41,946 nt of DNA from Lachnospiraceae bacterium (GTDB lineage: Bacteria > Bacillota > Clostridia > Lachnospirales > Lachnospiraceae): the NCBI GenBank assembly GCA_024404675.1, contig JAKSPO010000016.1, positions 1 to 41,946 on the forward strand, given 5' to 3'. A program made the translations under genes and the position numbers. The notes below the pieces were generated by a model, which was not told the origin of the DNA, ran no database searches, and saw nothing but the letters and a program-made list of their open reading frames with translations. This document shows, piece after piece, positions 22,104 to 30,256 of the stretch (positions are counted from its first letter, which is position 1; every line of letters starts with the position of its first letter).

Positions 22104-23374
22104 TGCGTGTCACCTGCCTTTACCAAACTTTCACCGCTTTCGAGAACACCGCCGGGATAATCTGCCTCGCAGGTCTCTCCGGAAATGACTGTATTCTTGC
22201 CGACCGTCACAGCGTTCGGAATCACAGAGCCTTCACCGACGGTAACAAGACCGTCCCCATAAATGTTCGGCTTCCAGGTGTTCGGCTTCTCCTCGCCTAC
22301 GCCGATCCGGCAGTTCTCACCGATTGAAACACTCTCGGCAATGATTGCCTTCTCCACATAGGTTCCGGCACCGACAACGGTACCCTTCATGATAATGGAG
22401 TCTCTGACAACGGCGCCCTTCTCGATTGTAACACCCTCGCCGATAACAGAGTTATGAACCTCACCGTAAACCTCAGTTCCTTCACCGATAATCGCACGAT
22501 TGATCACAGCATCACTCGCAATGTACTGCGGACGAATCATGTCGCTCTTTGTATAAATCTTCCAATGCTCATCGTAGAGATTGAAATCGGGAAGAATATC
22601 GATCAGCTCCATGTTGGCTGCCCAATAAGAGCCAAGCGTTCCTACATCCTTCCAATACTCGTTGAATTCATAGGCAAATACACGATCGCCGCGATTGTGG
22701 CAATAAGGAATGATGTGCTTACCGAAGTCACAGCCCTCCTGCTCGGAAAGCGTAATCAGAGCTTCTCTGAGCACCTTCCAGGTGAAGATGTAAATACCCA
22801 TGGAAGCAAGGTTACTTCTCGGGTTCTTCGGCTTCTCCTCAAACTCCTTGATGCGCATGTCATCATCCGTGATAACGACACCGAAACGGCTTGCCTCTTC
22901 CCACGGAACAGGGATGGTTGCGAGCGTAATGTCGGCATTGTTGCGCTTATGATAATTCAGCATCTCTTCATAATCCATCTTGTAAATGTGGTCACCGCCA
23001 AGGACGAGCACATACTCGGGATTGTAATACTCCATGAAACGGAGATTCTGGTAGATCGCGTTCGCCGTACCGGTATACCACTCGGCATTCGTACTCTTCT
23101 CATACGGAGGAAGAATGGAGACGCCGCCGATATTACGGTCCAGATCCCACGGAATACCGATTCCGATATGGGTGTTCAGTCGGAGCGGCTGATACTGGGT
23201 CAAAACACCTACGGTATCCACTCCTGAATTGATACAGTTGCTTAAAGGGAAGTCAATGATACGGTACTTGCCCCCAAAACTAACTGCCGGTTTCGCTACG
23301 CTTTGTGTGAGCACACCGAGACGGGAGCCCTGTCCACCTGCGAGAAGCATAGCGATCATTTCTTTCTTTATCAC
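22100..23374 (-). CDS. glgC: Glucose-1-phosphate adenylyltransferase GlgC
   Basis: 424 residues beginning at a GTG. ADP-glucose synthesis is the committed step of bacterial glycogen formation in the cytoplasm. The catalytic N-terminal domain shows [47 protein letters not shown], the metal/substrate-binding [21 protein letters not shown] and [19 protein letters not shown] beta-helix follows (residues ~295-424, [20 protein letters not shown]). The GTG start is chosen because AGAGGTG lies five bases upstream; a longer frame to 23446 starts before the ribosome site. It leads the glgC-glgD operon, divergent from murC. Confidence 0.95.
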   Translation of the reverse strand: MIKKEMIAMLLAGGQGSRLGVLTQSVAKPAVSFGGKYRIIDFPLSNCINSGVDTVGVLTQYQPLRLNTHIGIGIPWDLDRNIGGVSILPPYEKSTNAEWYTGTANAIYQNLRFMEYYNPEYVLVLGGDHIYKMDYEEMLNYHKRNNADITLATIPVPWEEASRFGVVITDDDMRIKEFEEKPKNPRSNLASMGIYIFTWKVLREALITLSEQEGCDFGKHIIPYCHNRGDRVFAYEFNEYWKDVGTLGSYWAANMELIDILPDFNLYDEHWKIYTKSDMIRPQYIASDAVINRAIIGEGTEVYGEVHNSVIGEGVTIEKGAVVRDSIIMKGTVVGAGTYVEKAIIAESVSIGENCRIGVGEEKPNTWKPNIYGDGLVTVGEGSVIPNAVTVGKNTVISGETCEADYPGGVLESGESLVKAGDTQ

Positions 23375-23411
23375 AGAATCACCTCTTAACTGTAGAAATT
23401 TAGATAAAGAT

Positions 23412-23417
23412 ATCATA
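23412..23417 (-). promoter_or_regulatory. Extended -10 element for glgC
   Basis: Minus-strand TATGAT preceded by TGG (TGGTATGAT), about 38 bp before the GTG start; the -35 is poor. Confidence 0.35.
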
Positions 23418-23448
23418 CCACACACGCGAAAAAAAGAAAACTGCAAAC

Positions 23449-23476
23449 TTGTATTTTTCAGATTTCATGGTATAGT
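23449..23476 (+). promoter_or_regulatory. Promoter of murC
   Basis: TTGTAT (23449-23454), 16-bp spacer, TATAGT (23471-23476), about 44 bp before the start codon. It is divergent from glgC. Confidence 0.45.
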
Positions 23477-23519
23477 ATAAATTGGAGTTATTCTGAAAGA
23501 ATAAAAAGGAATGCAAAAT

Positions 23520-24923
23520 ATGTTTACAATAGATTTCAAAAAACCGATTCACATTCATTTTCTCGGCATCGGCGGGATCAGTATGAGCGGTCTTGCAGAG
23601 CTTCTTTTGAAGCGCGGCTTCACCATCAGCGGCTCCGATCGTACCGAAAGTGATCTGACCGACCGTCTCGAAACGCTCGGTGCAAAGGTATTTTATAAGC
23701 AGGTCGCCTCCAACATCACAAAGGATATCGACCTTGTCGTTTATACCGCAGCAATCAGTGCGGACAACGAAGAATATATGGCTGCCGCTTCCGCAGGCAT
23801 CCCAATGATTGACCGTGCCGAGCTGCTCGGCCAGCTTTCCGCAACCTACCCGGTTTCCATCGGCGTATCCGGAACGCACGGCAAGACGACAACGACCGGT
23901 ATGATTGCAAGCATTCTTCTTGAGGCGGGCTTTGATCCTACCGTATCCCTCGGCGGAAAGATGGCTTCCCTCGGCGGAAACCTTCGTATCGGCGCTTCCG
24001 AGCGCTTCCTGTTCGAGGCCTGCGAGTATAAGAACAGCTTTCTGAAGTTTCATCCGAGCGACGCAGTCATTTTGAATATTGACGCAGATCACCTGGATTT
24101 CTTCAAGGATCTTGCACATATCCGAAGCTCCTTCAAGGAATTTGCCTCTAAGCTCCCTGAGGGCGGACATCTGATCATTAACGGTGAGATTACCGGACTT
24201 AGCTCCTTCCTTGAGGGTCTTTCCGCAACGGTCGATACGTACGGACTCCTTCCGGAGGGTGTTGAGCCTGCCTCTTCTCCCTACCGCTATACCGCTACGA
24301 ATATTGCATTTGACAACATTGGTTGCGGCTCCTACGATCTGTATCGTGATGGAGTATATGTAGATAGAATCGCGCTTTCGGTAATCGGCATCCACAATGT
24401 TTCCAACTCTCTTGCCGCTGTTGCCGAGGCTTATATCAGAGATATCCCCGTTTCCGTTATCAAGCGTGGCCTTGCCGCCTTCACCGGAACCGAGCGTCGC
24501 TTCGAAAAAAAGGGTGTCCGCGAGGGTGTTACCATCATCGACGATTATGCACATCATCCGACGGAGATTACCGCAACCTTAAAGGCTGCACTTTCCTACC
24601 CGCATAACAGACTCTGGGTCGTATTCCAGCCTCACACCTATTCCCGAACGCTTGCGCATCGTACGGATTTCGTTCGTGCACTCGCCGTTGCGGATCGAAT
24701 TGTACTCGCAGATATTTATGCCGCAAGAGAGATCGATACCGGTGCAATTTCCTCCGCCATGCTTGCAGAGGATCTTCGCAAGATGGGTAAGGAAGCTTAT
24801 CATTTCCCGTCCTTCGAGGAGATTGAAAACTTTTTGAAAAAAAATTGTGTCAACGGTGACCTGTTGATAACTATGGGTGCAGGAAACATAGTAAATGTGG
24901 GCGTTTCGCTGTTGAAATCATAA
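23520..24923 (+). CDS. murC: UDP-N-acetylmuramate--L-alanine ligase MurC
   Basis: 467 residues. This cytoplasmic ligase adds L-alanine to UDP-MurNAc, the first amino acid of the peptidoglycan stem peptide, using ATP. The Mur ligase modules are in order: the N-terminal Rossmann domain with IHFLGIGGISMSGLAELLL and SGSDRTES; the central ATPase with P-loop GVSGTHGKTTTTGMIAS, FEACEYKNSFLKFHP and NIDADHLD; and the C-terminal domain with DDYAHHPTEITATL and VVFQPHTYSRT. I take the second ATG (MFTIDF) because AAAAGGA ends right at the first ATG and is nine bases from the second. The last codons contain an inverted DnaA-box-like sequence. Confidence 0.96.
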   Translation: MFTIDFKKPIHIHFLGIGGISMSGLAELLLKRGFTISGSDRTESDLTDRLETLGAKVFYKQVASNITKDIDLVVYTAAISADNEEYMAAASAGIPMIDRAELLGQLSATYPVSIGVSGTHGKTTTTGMIASILLEAGFDPTVSLGGKMASLGGNLRIGASERFLFEACEYKNSFLKFHPSDAVILNIDADHLDFFKDLAHIRSSFKEFASKLPEGGHLIINGEITGLSSFLEGLSATVDTYGLLPEGVEPASSPYRYTATNIAFDNIGCGSYDLYRDGVYVDRIALSVIGIHNVSNSLAAVAEAYIRDIPVSVIKRGLAAFTGTERRFEKKGVREGVTIIDDYAHHPTEITATLKAALSYPHNRLWVVFQPHTYSRTLAHRTDFVRALAVADRIVLADIYAAREIDTGAISSAMLAEDLRKMGKEAYHFPSFEEIENFLKKNCVNGDLLITMGAGNIVNVGVSLLKS

Positions 24924-25091
24924 ACTTATCAACTTTATCCACAACGCGTTCGACACGCATCGTTGTGGATAATTTTATTTGCGGCAAATGCCTGTTTATA
25001 TCCGTGGAAGTGCCTTATTTTCCTTGCTTTCCTGGAGTTTGGCACAGGTATTTGTTCCGCTCGGCGGCGGCAGTTATCAACTTTATCAACA
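24862..25091. promoter_or_regulatory. Cluster of DnaA boxes upstream of dnaD-dnaI
   Basis: Six DnaA-box matches. Perfect consensus TTATCCACA occurs at 24935-24943 and, inverted, at 24964-24972. One-mismatch or near matches are TTATCAACA inverted at 24862-24870 (inside the murC end), TTATCAACT at 24926-24934, TTATCAACT at 25074-25082 and TTATCAACA at 25083-25091. Two pairs (24926-24943 and 25074-25091) are abutting tandem repeats with exact 9-bp period in the same orientation, 148 bp apart. The cluster precedes the dnaD promoter by about 40 bp, which suggests DnaA control of the helicase-loading genes or a DnaA-titration site. There is no dnaA or dnaN gene here, so this is unlikely to be oriC. 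Confidence 0.7.
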
Positions 25092-25127
25092 ATACAGTTC
25101 TACAAAAATAGGCATCACTTTCGCCTA

Positions 25128-25156
25128 TTTACAAACCAAAAACCCTGGGTTATAAT
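25128..25156 (+). promoter_or_regulatory. Promoter of dnaD-dnaI
   Basis: TTTACA (25128-25133), 17-bp spacer and perfect TATAAT (25151-25156). It lies about 57 bp before the start codon and directly downstream of the second DnaA-box pair. Confidence 0.65.
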
Positions 25157-25213
25157 GTGGTCTCGGTAGGGGGTATTTTCGCTCTTTACGTAGTAACCCG
25201 GAGGTTTTAGGAC

Positions 25214-26293
25214 ATGTGTACGCTAGGTATTATTTCAAAATCGAAAGCCAGTACCGTCACTGCGATTCCGAACCGCTTCATCGATGAATACATGATGGAA
25301 GCGAGCGGCACCGATGTGAAGGTATATCTGTATCTTCTGCGTCACATGAGCGACGGGGATACCGATATTTCGGTACATACGATGGCGGATTTTCTGGACT
25401 GCACCGAGAAGGCGCTGCTCCGCTCTCTTTCCTATTGGACCAGACAGGGCATTCTTGAGTACACAGTTTCCGACGACGGTGCGATTGACTCGATCCGACT
25501 TGCGGACCTTTCCGACGGTTACCTGACCGACTCGTTAAGCCGTAAGGAGCCCGAACCGAAGCAGACGCCCGTTAAGCCTATGAAGCCTGCTCCCATAAAG
25601 AAATCGCCTGCTGAGCGTATCGATGCCGATGCAGCTTCCTATGATGCGGATATGTCCTTCATTCTTTCCTCTCTGGAAAGCTATTATGACAGAGCACTTT
25701 CCGCAGAGGATATCCGTGCTGCACAGTATATTCATCTGACACTTGGATTTTCAAGCGACCTGCTCCTTTTCTTATACGAGATCTGTATTGATCAGCAGAA
25801 GGCCGCTCCGAAATATGTTGTAAAGAAGGCCGAAGACTGGCAAGCCAACGATGTGCATACCGTTGAGGAAGCGAAGAATTATATGCTTCTGTTCAGCGAT
25901 GCCTATAACACCTTCCGTAAGGGCTTCGGTATCAGTGACAATCTCACCTATGACGAGCTGTCACTTCTTCGTACCTGGGTGAACGATTGGCATATGTCTG
26001 CCGAGCTGATTGGTGAAGCCTGCAGACGCACCACGATGCAGGGACATCGCAGGGGTTACAGCTACGCAAACAAGATTCTTTCCGACTGGCGAAGTCAGGG
26101 CGTAACAACACTTCAGGATATCGCTCCGCTTGACGAAAAGCATCGTTTGGAGAATGCTGAGAAGCCCGCAGTCAAGAAGAACAGCACCTCTGCTGCTCCT
26201 AAGAAGCCTAATATGTTCAACGACTTCAATCAGCGCACCTACAGCGCCGAGCAGTGGAAAGAGATAGAGAAGCGTATGTACGCCAAGAAGTAG
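25214..26293 (+). CDS. dnaD: DnaD-family replication initiation protein
   Basis: 359 residues. DnaD and DnaB of Firmicutes remodel DNA and help load the replicative helicase after DnaA or PriA. The N-terminal winged-helix domain (residues ~10-100) shows IPNRFIDEYMMEASGTDVKVYLYLLRHM and ISVHTMADFLDCTEKALLRSLSYW. A Pro/Lys-rich linker follows (~115-135). Then come two DnaD C-terminal-type (DDBH2) repeats (~145-225 and ~235-310). The last includes YANKILSDWRSQGVTT, the YxxxIxxxW signature that binds single-stranded DNA. The C-terminal tail is basic and low complexity, ending NMFNDFNQRTYSAEQWKEIE. A GGAGG site lies upstream. Transcribed with the helicase loader that follows 15 bp later. Confidence 0.88.
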   Translation: MCTLGIISKSKASTVTAIPNRFIDEYMMEASGTDVKVYLYLLRHMSDGDTDISVHTMADFLDCTEKALLRSLSYWTRQGILEYTVSDDGAIDSIRLADLSDGYLTDSLSRKEPEPKQTPVKPMKPAPIKKSPAERIDADAASYDADMSFILSSLESYYDRALSAEDIRAAQYIHLTLGFSSDLLLFLYEICIDQQKAAPKYVVKKAEDWQANDVHTVEEAKNYMLLFSDAYNTFRKGFGISDNLTYDELSLLRTWVNDWHMSAELIGEACRRTTMQGHRRGYSYANKILSDWRSQGVTTLQDIAPLDEKHRLENAEKPAVKKNSTSAAPKKPNMFNDFNQRTYSAEQWKEIEKRMYAKK

Positions 26294-26308
26294 AAAGGAA
26301 GTACTGGT

Positions 26309-27313
26309 ATGGGATTGACGAATTCCGAGTATGATGCAATCTTGCGGGAATACGACGAGCTGCAGGCACAGAATCGCTATGATCGGCAGATGCGGCGCCA
26401 GGAGGTCTATAAGGCAATCCCCGTTTTGAACGAGTTAGACGAACGCATTGCTTCCGGCTCCGTAGCGGCAACTACGCTTGCCTTACGCGGGGATGAAGCG
26501 GCCATTGAAAACAATCGCCGCGCCATTTCGTTAATTGTGTCCCAGAAGAAGCAGCTGATGCGCCAGGCCGGATTTCCCGAGGATTATATGGAGCTTCGAT
26601 ACCGCTGTCCGCTTTGCAAAGACACCGGTTTTACGAATAACGAGATGTGCTACTGCTTCAAGCAGGCAATCATCGATCGCTATTACCTCGACCCGGGCCG
26701 CAAGGCACTTCTCGAGAAGGAGAACTTCAGCACCTTTAACGCCGAATACTATTCTGACGAGGCAATCGACGAAACAACCGGCGATACCTTTCGTGAGGTT
26801 GCCCTTGATGCACGTGCCAGAGCCATCTCCTATGTTGAGAATTTTGACACCAACCGTCGCAATCTGCTTTTGATCGGTTCCACCGGCGTAGGCAAGACCT
26901 TTTTATCGAACTGCATCGCAAAGGCGTTGATGATAACCGGACATACCGTGATGTATCTGTCTGCCTTCCGTCTCTTTGAGATTTTTGAAGAATATCGTTT
27001 CGGCAAGAAGGATGATTCCGATAAGGCCGGTAAGGATTTCGATATGATTCTGGACTGTGATCTTTTGATTATTGATGATCTCGGATCGGAAATTGCCAAT
27101 GCCTACACGACCTCGCAGCTTTTCGTCTGCATGGAGGAACGGCATCTTCATGGGAAGCCGATTCTGATTTCCACCAACCTTACCGCCGACCAGATCCGCG
27201 CCCGTTATTCGGAGCGTATCTCCTCGCGATTATTCAACAATTATCAGTATATTAAGCTTCTCAGTGACGACATTCGCGTCAAGAAGCTGTTTTTGGAAGG
27301 TAATCCCGACTGA
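26309..27313 (+). CDS. dnaI: Helicase loader DnaI/DnaC-like AAA+ ATPase
   Basis: 334 residues. It delivers the replicative helicase onto DNA. The N-terminal helical domain (residues 1-90) contacts the helicase. A Cys cluster follows, YRCPLCKDTGFTNNEMCYC (about residues 92-112), the zinc-binding knot typical of DnaI. The AAA+ domain has Walker A LLIGSTGVGKTFLSN, Walker B DLLIIDDLGSE, and an arginine finger region YSERISSRLF. It is closer to DnaI of Bacillus than to E. coli DnaC because of the Cys cluster and the DnaD neighbour; databases may label it DnaC. AAAGGAAG precedes the start. Confidence 0.9.
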   Translation: MGLTNSEYDAILREYDELQAQNRYDRQMRRQEVYKAIPVLNELDERIASGSVAATTLALRGDEAAIENNRRAISLIVSQKKQLMRQAGFPEDYMELRYRCPLCKDTGFTNNEMCYCFKQAIIDRYYLDPGRKALLEKENFSTFNAEYYSDEAIDETTGDTFREVALDARARAISYVENFDTNRRNLLLIGSTGVGKTFLSNCIAKALMITGHTVMYLSAFRLFEIFEEYRFGKKDDSDKAGKDFDMILDCDLLIIDDLGSEIANAYTTSQLFVCMEERHLHGKPILISTNLTADQIRARYSERISSRLFNNYQYIKLLSDDIRVKKLFLEGNPD

Positions 27314-27325
27314 TTATTCAGTCGT
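27308..27325. repeat. 7-bp inverted repeat at the dnaI stop
   Basis: CGACTGA and TCAGTCG around TTAT span the dnaI stop codon and precede an AT-rich TATAATATTATA stretch. It could be a weak terminator or an operator for the next gene; there is no T-run. Confidence 0.35.
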
Positions 27326-27353
27326 TATAATATTATAAACTACGGAGGTTCCT

Positions 27354-28538
27354 ATGTCTGAAGAGGAGAAGAAGTTAGTTGAAAATGTTTCGTACGGCCC
27401 TATGGGAATTATTGCTCTTGAGAGCAGCCGTTCCATCGGTGCCAAGGTCAATGACTGGATTGCATCCTGGAGAGACAATCGTGATTCCAAGTATGCCAAT
27501 ACGCCGGACTATGACCGCTATCAGAGAGATTCCTACCTGATTGATGCCAAATGCCCTCGTTTCGGTTCCGGTGAAGCAAAGTGCATTATCAACGAAACCA
27601 TTCGAGGCCTGGATGTTTACATTCTTGTAGATGTCTGCAATTACAGCCTCACCTATAAAGTATGCGGCCAGATCAACCACATGTCACCCGATGACCATTT
27701 CGCAGATCTGAAGCGTGTCATCAGTGCAATCAGCGGCAAGGCAGCACGTATTACGGTTATTATGCCGTTCCTTTACGAGAGCCGTCAGCATAAGCGTTCT
27801 GCAAGAGAATCTCTTGACTGTGCACTGGCACTGCAGGAGCTCGTAAATCTCGGTGTTGATTCCATCATCACCTTCGATGCACATGATCCCCGTGTTCAGA
27901 ACGCAATTCCGACCCGCTCCTTCGAAGACGTAAAGCCCACCTACCAGTTTACAAAGGCTCTGCTTCGTAATGTTCCCGATCTTGTGATGGACAGCAGCCA
28001 CCTGATGATTGTAAGCCCCGATGAGGGTGCTATGGGTCGTGCGGTTTATTTCGCAACTATGATTGGTGCCGATATGGGTATGTTCTACAAGCGCAGAGAT
28101 TACTCCCGTATTGTTGACGGACGTAACCCGATTGTTGCACACGAGTTCCTCGGAAACGACGTACAGGGCAAGGATGTCATCGTTATCGACGATATGATCT
28201 CCTCCGGCGAAAGTATGCTTGATGTTGCAAGAGAATTGAAGCAGCGCAATGCAGGACGTATCTTCGTCTGCTCCACCTTTGGTCTGTTTACCAACGGCCT
28301 TGAGAAGTTCGATAAGGCTTACAAGGAAGGCCTGATCGACCGTGTAGTTACGACGAACCTTATCTATCAGACTCCCGAGCTTTTAGAGCGTGATTGGTAC
28401 ATCAGTGCAGATATGAGTAAGTACATTGCCCTGCTCATCGACTCTTTGAACCACGATGCTTCCATCAGCAAGCTTCTGAATCCTACCGATCGCATTCACA
28501 GGGTTCTGGAGCGTCACAGAAACGGCGAGAAGATCTGA
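27354..28538 (+). CDS. Ribose-phosphate pyrophosphokinase-like protein (atypical PRPP synthetase)
   Basis: 394 residues, about 75 longer than class I PRPP synthetases. The fold is recognisable from GLDVYILVDVCN, HFADLKRVISAISGKAARITVIMPFLYESRQHK (standing where PYARQDRK is found), SIITFDAHDPRVQNAIP (replacing DLHAxQIQGFF), VSPDEGAMGRA and FYKRRD. The PRPP loop reads VIVIDDMISSGESML instead of DDxxxTGGT, keeping the two acidic residues but not the Thr-Gly-Gly. PRPP synthetases transfer pyrophosphate from ATP to ribose-5-phosphate for nucleotide, His and Trp synthesis. Such divergent copies occur in Lachnospiraceae, probably beside a standard prs; whether this one makes PRPP is uncertain. GGAGG lies six bases upstream; it follows dnaI and ends at a strong terminator. 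Confidence 0.8.
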   Translation: MSEEEKKLVENVSYGPMGIIALESSRSIGAKVNDWIASWRDNRDSKYANTPDYDRYQRDSYLIDAKCPRFGSGEAKCIINETIRGLDVYILVDVCNYSLTYKVCGQINHMSPDDHFADLKRVISAISGKAARITVIMPFLYESRQHKRSARESLDCALALQELVNLGVDSIITFDAHDPRVQNAIPTRSFEDVKPTYQFTKALLRNVPDLVMDSSHLMIVSPDEGAMGRAVYFATMIGADMGMFYKRRDYSRIVDGRNPIVAHEFLGNDVQGKDVIVIDDMISSGESMLDVARELKQRNAGRIFVCSTFGLFTNGLEKFDKAYKEGLIDRVVTTNLIYQTPELLERDWYISADMSKYIALLIDSLNHDASISKLLNPTDRIHRVLERHRNGEKI

Positions 28539-28568
28539 TTTCCATCGGATACTAGAATTAATGCTAAG

Positions 28569-28608
28569 AAGGACGGAAACGCGTAATATGCGCCTTTCCG
28601 TCCTTTTC
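28569..28608 (+). terminator. Intrinsic terminator after the PRPP-synthetase-like gene
   Basis: AAGGACGGAAA (28569-28579) pairs perfectly with TTTCCGTCCTT (28595-28605), followed by T-rich sequence. Confidence 0.85.
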
Positions 28609-28681
28609 TGATACCTTTACGCCTTCGTCCTGCCGGGCATCCTGTAATCAGCCCCGGTCGCATACAAACCCTACCACATAC

Positions 28682-28716
28682 AAAAACGGCCATATGCTTT
28701 CAAAGCATATGGCCGT
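28682..28716 (-). terminator. Intrinsic terminator of the 28737-30158 surface-protein gene
   Basis: Very long near-palindrome ACGGCCATATGCTTT/AAAGCATATGGCCGT with a minimal loop at 28701; TTTT follows on the minus strand. Confidence 0.8.
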
Positions 28717-28736
28717 ATTCTTTCATCAGTTATAAA

Positions 28737-30158
28737 TTATCGGAACAGAATATCGGTCTTCTCGTCCTCGCGTCTTCTGATGATCTTCACAATGATGGAG
28801 ATAATAATGATGATCAAAAGTGCTCCGCCCAACCAGAAGAACATACAGATATCCATAAACTGCGGGTCAAAAGAGAGCTTACAGATCTTACATACATTCT
28901 TGTTCTCCTCTTCCTCCTTCACCTCCGGAACCGCTGTCGGAAGGAGTTCGATTACCTGCGTCGGAACCGGTGTCGGCTCCAGTGTAGGCGTCGCCGTAAT
29001 CTCGGGAGTCGGTTCGGGTTCTTCCTCCGCACCGACCGAATAAAGGTCTACCAGCTGGAAGTTCTCCAACTCTCCAACCCACTGTCCGCCTACGCCAAGA
29101 TACTGGTCAATCCAGATAAAGGAACGAACGAAAATCGGCGTTCCCTCCGTATACGGAACACCCTCGGGAAGAAGCTTTGCAACGGGAATTGCAACATGTG
29201 TGGACTCAGGTGTCTGATAGGACGGAACAACCTCATAATCCTGCACGAAAATACTGTGAACAAGGTAAGCCACTCCACCGTAAACCTCGGTCTGTGCGGC
29301 ATTTCTCTCAAACTCCTCCGGCAACTTTACATCATACTCAAGAACATATCCGTCCTCATCCTGATTGATTGCAAGGTTATACACCTCCGGAATCGGAAGC
29401 TTATCGTAGGTCTCGTAGGGGTAATACTCCTCAATATCCTTACCAAAGGCTGCCGTCTCTGACCAGTCGGAATAATACGTATTCTTCTTGAATTCCTCGT
29501 CGTTGTCCTCGGTAACAACTACATAACGTACACGAATGTACAACACATGCTTCGTCCAGTCAATATAGCTGTGATCATTATCGGAATTCTTAGAAAGCAG
29601 TGCCTCAGGAATCACACTCTTCCAGCCCTTTAAAGTATCGGTACCCTTCCAGGCCTTGTTGTCCTTATCCTTGATGTTTCCGAAATCTTCAAAAATCTGA
29701 ACCGACTGCACGCGACCTTTCTCCGACTCGATGCCAATGTAAGCCCAGTCACCGAGTACCTTCTGCTTCTTGGCATTCAAGCCATCGGTATCCCAGTACT
29801 CGTTATAATGCCAGTCATCGGGGCTGTCGATTGCCCAGTCAACCTGCGCGGTAAGCTTTAAGGTTGCAAGTCCGTTCGCGTTGATAAGACGCTTTGCAGC
29901 CGCAGGCTCCATATCAAAATACTCGGTCATGGAAGCATTCTTTGAGAATGCGGCATTGACCGTCTGAACCTTCTTGTCTTCTGAAATTCTGTCCAAAAAT
30001 ACATACTTCGGTGCCTCGAGAATGAACGGAAGATTATTCTCCTCTATCACATTCTCCACAGTGTCCTCAGGCATCTCTCCGTCCTCCGCACCTGCTGTGT
30101 TAGAGAACAGAACCGTAAGCATCATCAGCATACAGAACATACTCAAAAACTTCTTCAT
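28737..30158 (-). CDS. Surface-exposed protein with signal peptide, Pro/Thr linker and C-terminal anchor helix
   Basis: 473 residues. A signal peptide (MKKFLSMFCMLMMLTVLFSN) is followed by a large extracellular region (~25-390) with many aromatic residues (AQVDWAIDSPDDWHYNEYWD, YIRVRYVVVTEDNDEEF, YYSDWSETAAFGKDIEEYYP), suggesting fibronectin-like beta domains. A Pro/Thr/Glu linker (EPEPTPEITATPTLEPTPVP) comes next, then a short Cys segment (CKICKLSFDPQFMDICMFF), a membrane helix (GGALLIIIIISIIVKIIRRR) and a charged cytoplasmic tail. I do not recognise the family; an adhesive or wall-associated role is inference. The start was chosen at the Met after AGGAGG; a longer frame begins upstream of that ribosome site. 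Own promoter and terminator. Confidence 0.75.
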   Translation of the reverse strand: MKKFLSMFCMLMMLTVLFSNTAGAEDGEMPEDTVENVIEENNLPFILEAPKYVFLDRISEDKKVQTVNAAFSKNASMTEYFDMEPAAAKRLINANGLATLKLTAQVDWAIDSPDDWHYNEYWDTDGLNAKKQKVLGDWAYIGIESEKGRVQSVQIFEDFGNIKDKDNKAWKGTDTLKGWKSVIPEALLSKNSDNDHSYIDWTKHVLYIRVRYVVVTEDNDEEFKKNTYYSDWSETAAFGKDIEEYYPYETYDKLPIPEVYNLAINQDEDGYVLEYDVKLPEEFERNAAQTEVYGGVAYLVHSIFVQDYEVVPSYQTPESTHVAIPVAKLLPEGVPYTEGTPIFVRSFIWIDQYLGVGGQWVGELENFQLVDLYSVGAEEEPEPTPEITATPTLEPTPVPTQVIELLPTAVPEVKEEEENKNVCKICKLSFDPQFMDICMFFWLGGALLIIIIISIIVKIIRRREDEKTDILFR

Positions 30159-30202
30159 CGCTACCTCCTGATCATATCTCCCTGTAGTCATAAATCAGTT
30201 AA

Positions 30203-30231
30203 ATTATTCCATACTTTACGACTTTCGTCAA
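30203..30231 (-). promoter_or_regulatory. Promoter of the surface-protein gene
   Basis: Minus-strand TTGACG (30226-30231), 17-bp spacer, AATAAT (30203-30208). Confidence 0.5.
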
Positions 30232-30256
30232 CAGAAAGAGTGTCTCCATTGTGTGA

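Noticed and set aside
23400-24557. 385-residue minus-strand frame opposite murC
   Set aside because: MurC motifs are complete on the plus strand; the opposite frame has no family features and no start signal.
24862-25091. Chromosomal replication origin
   Set aside because: DnaA boxes are clustered, but there is no dnaA, dnaN, rpmH or AT-rich unwinding element beside them; regulation or titration is more likely.
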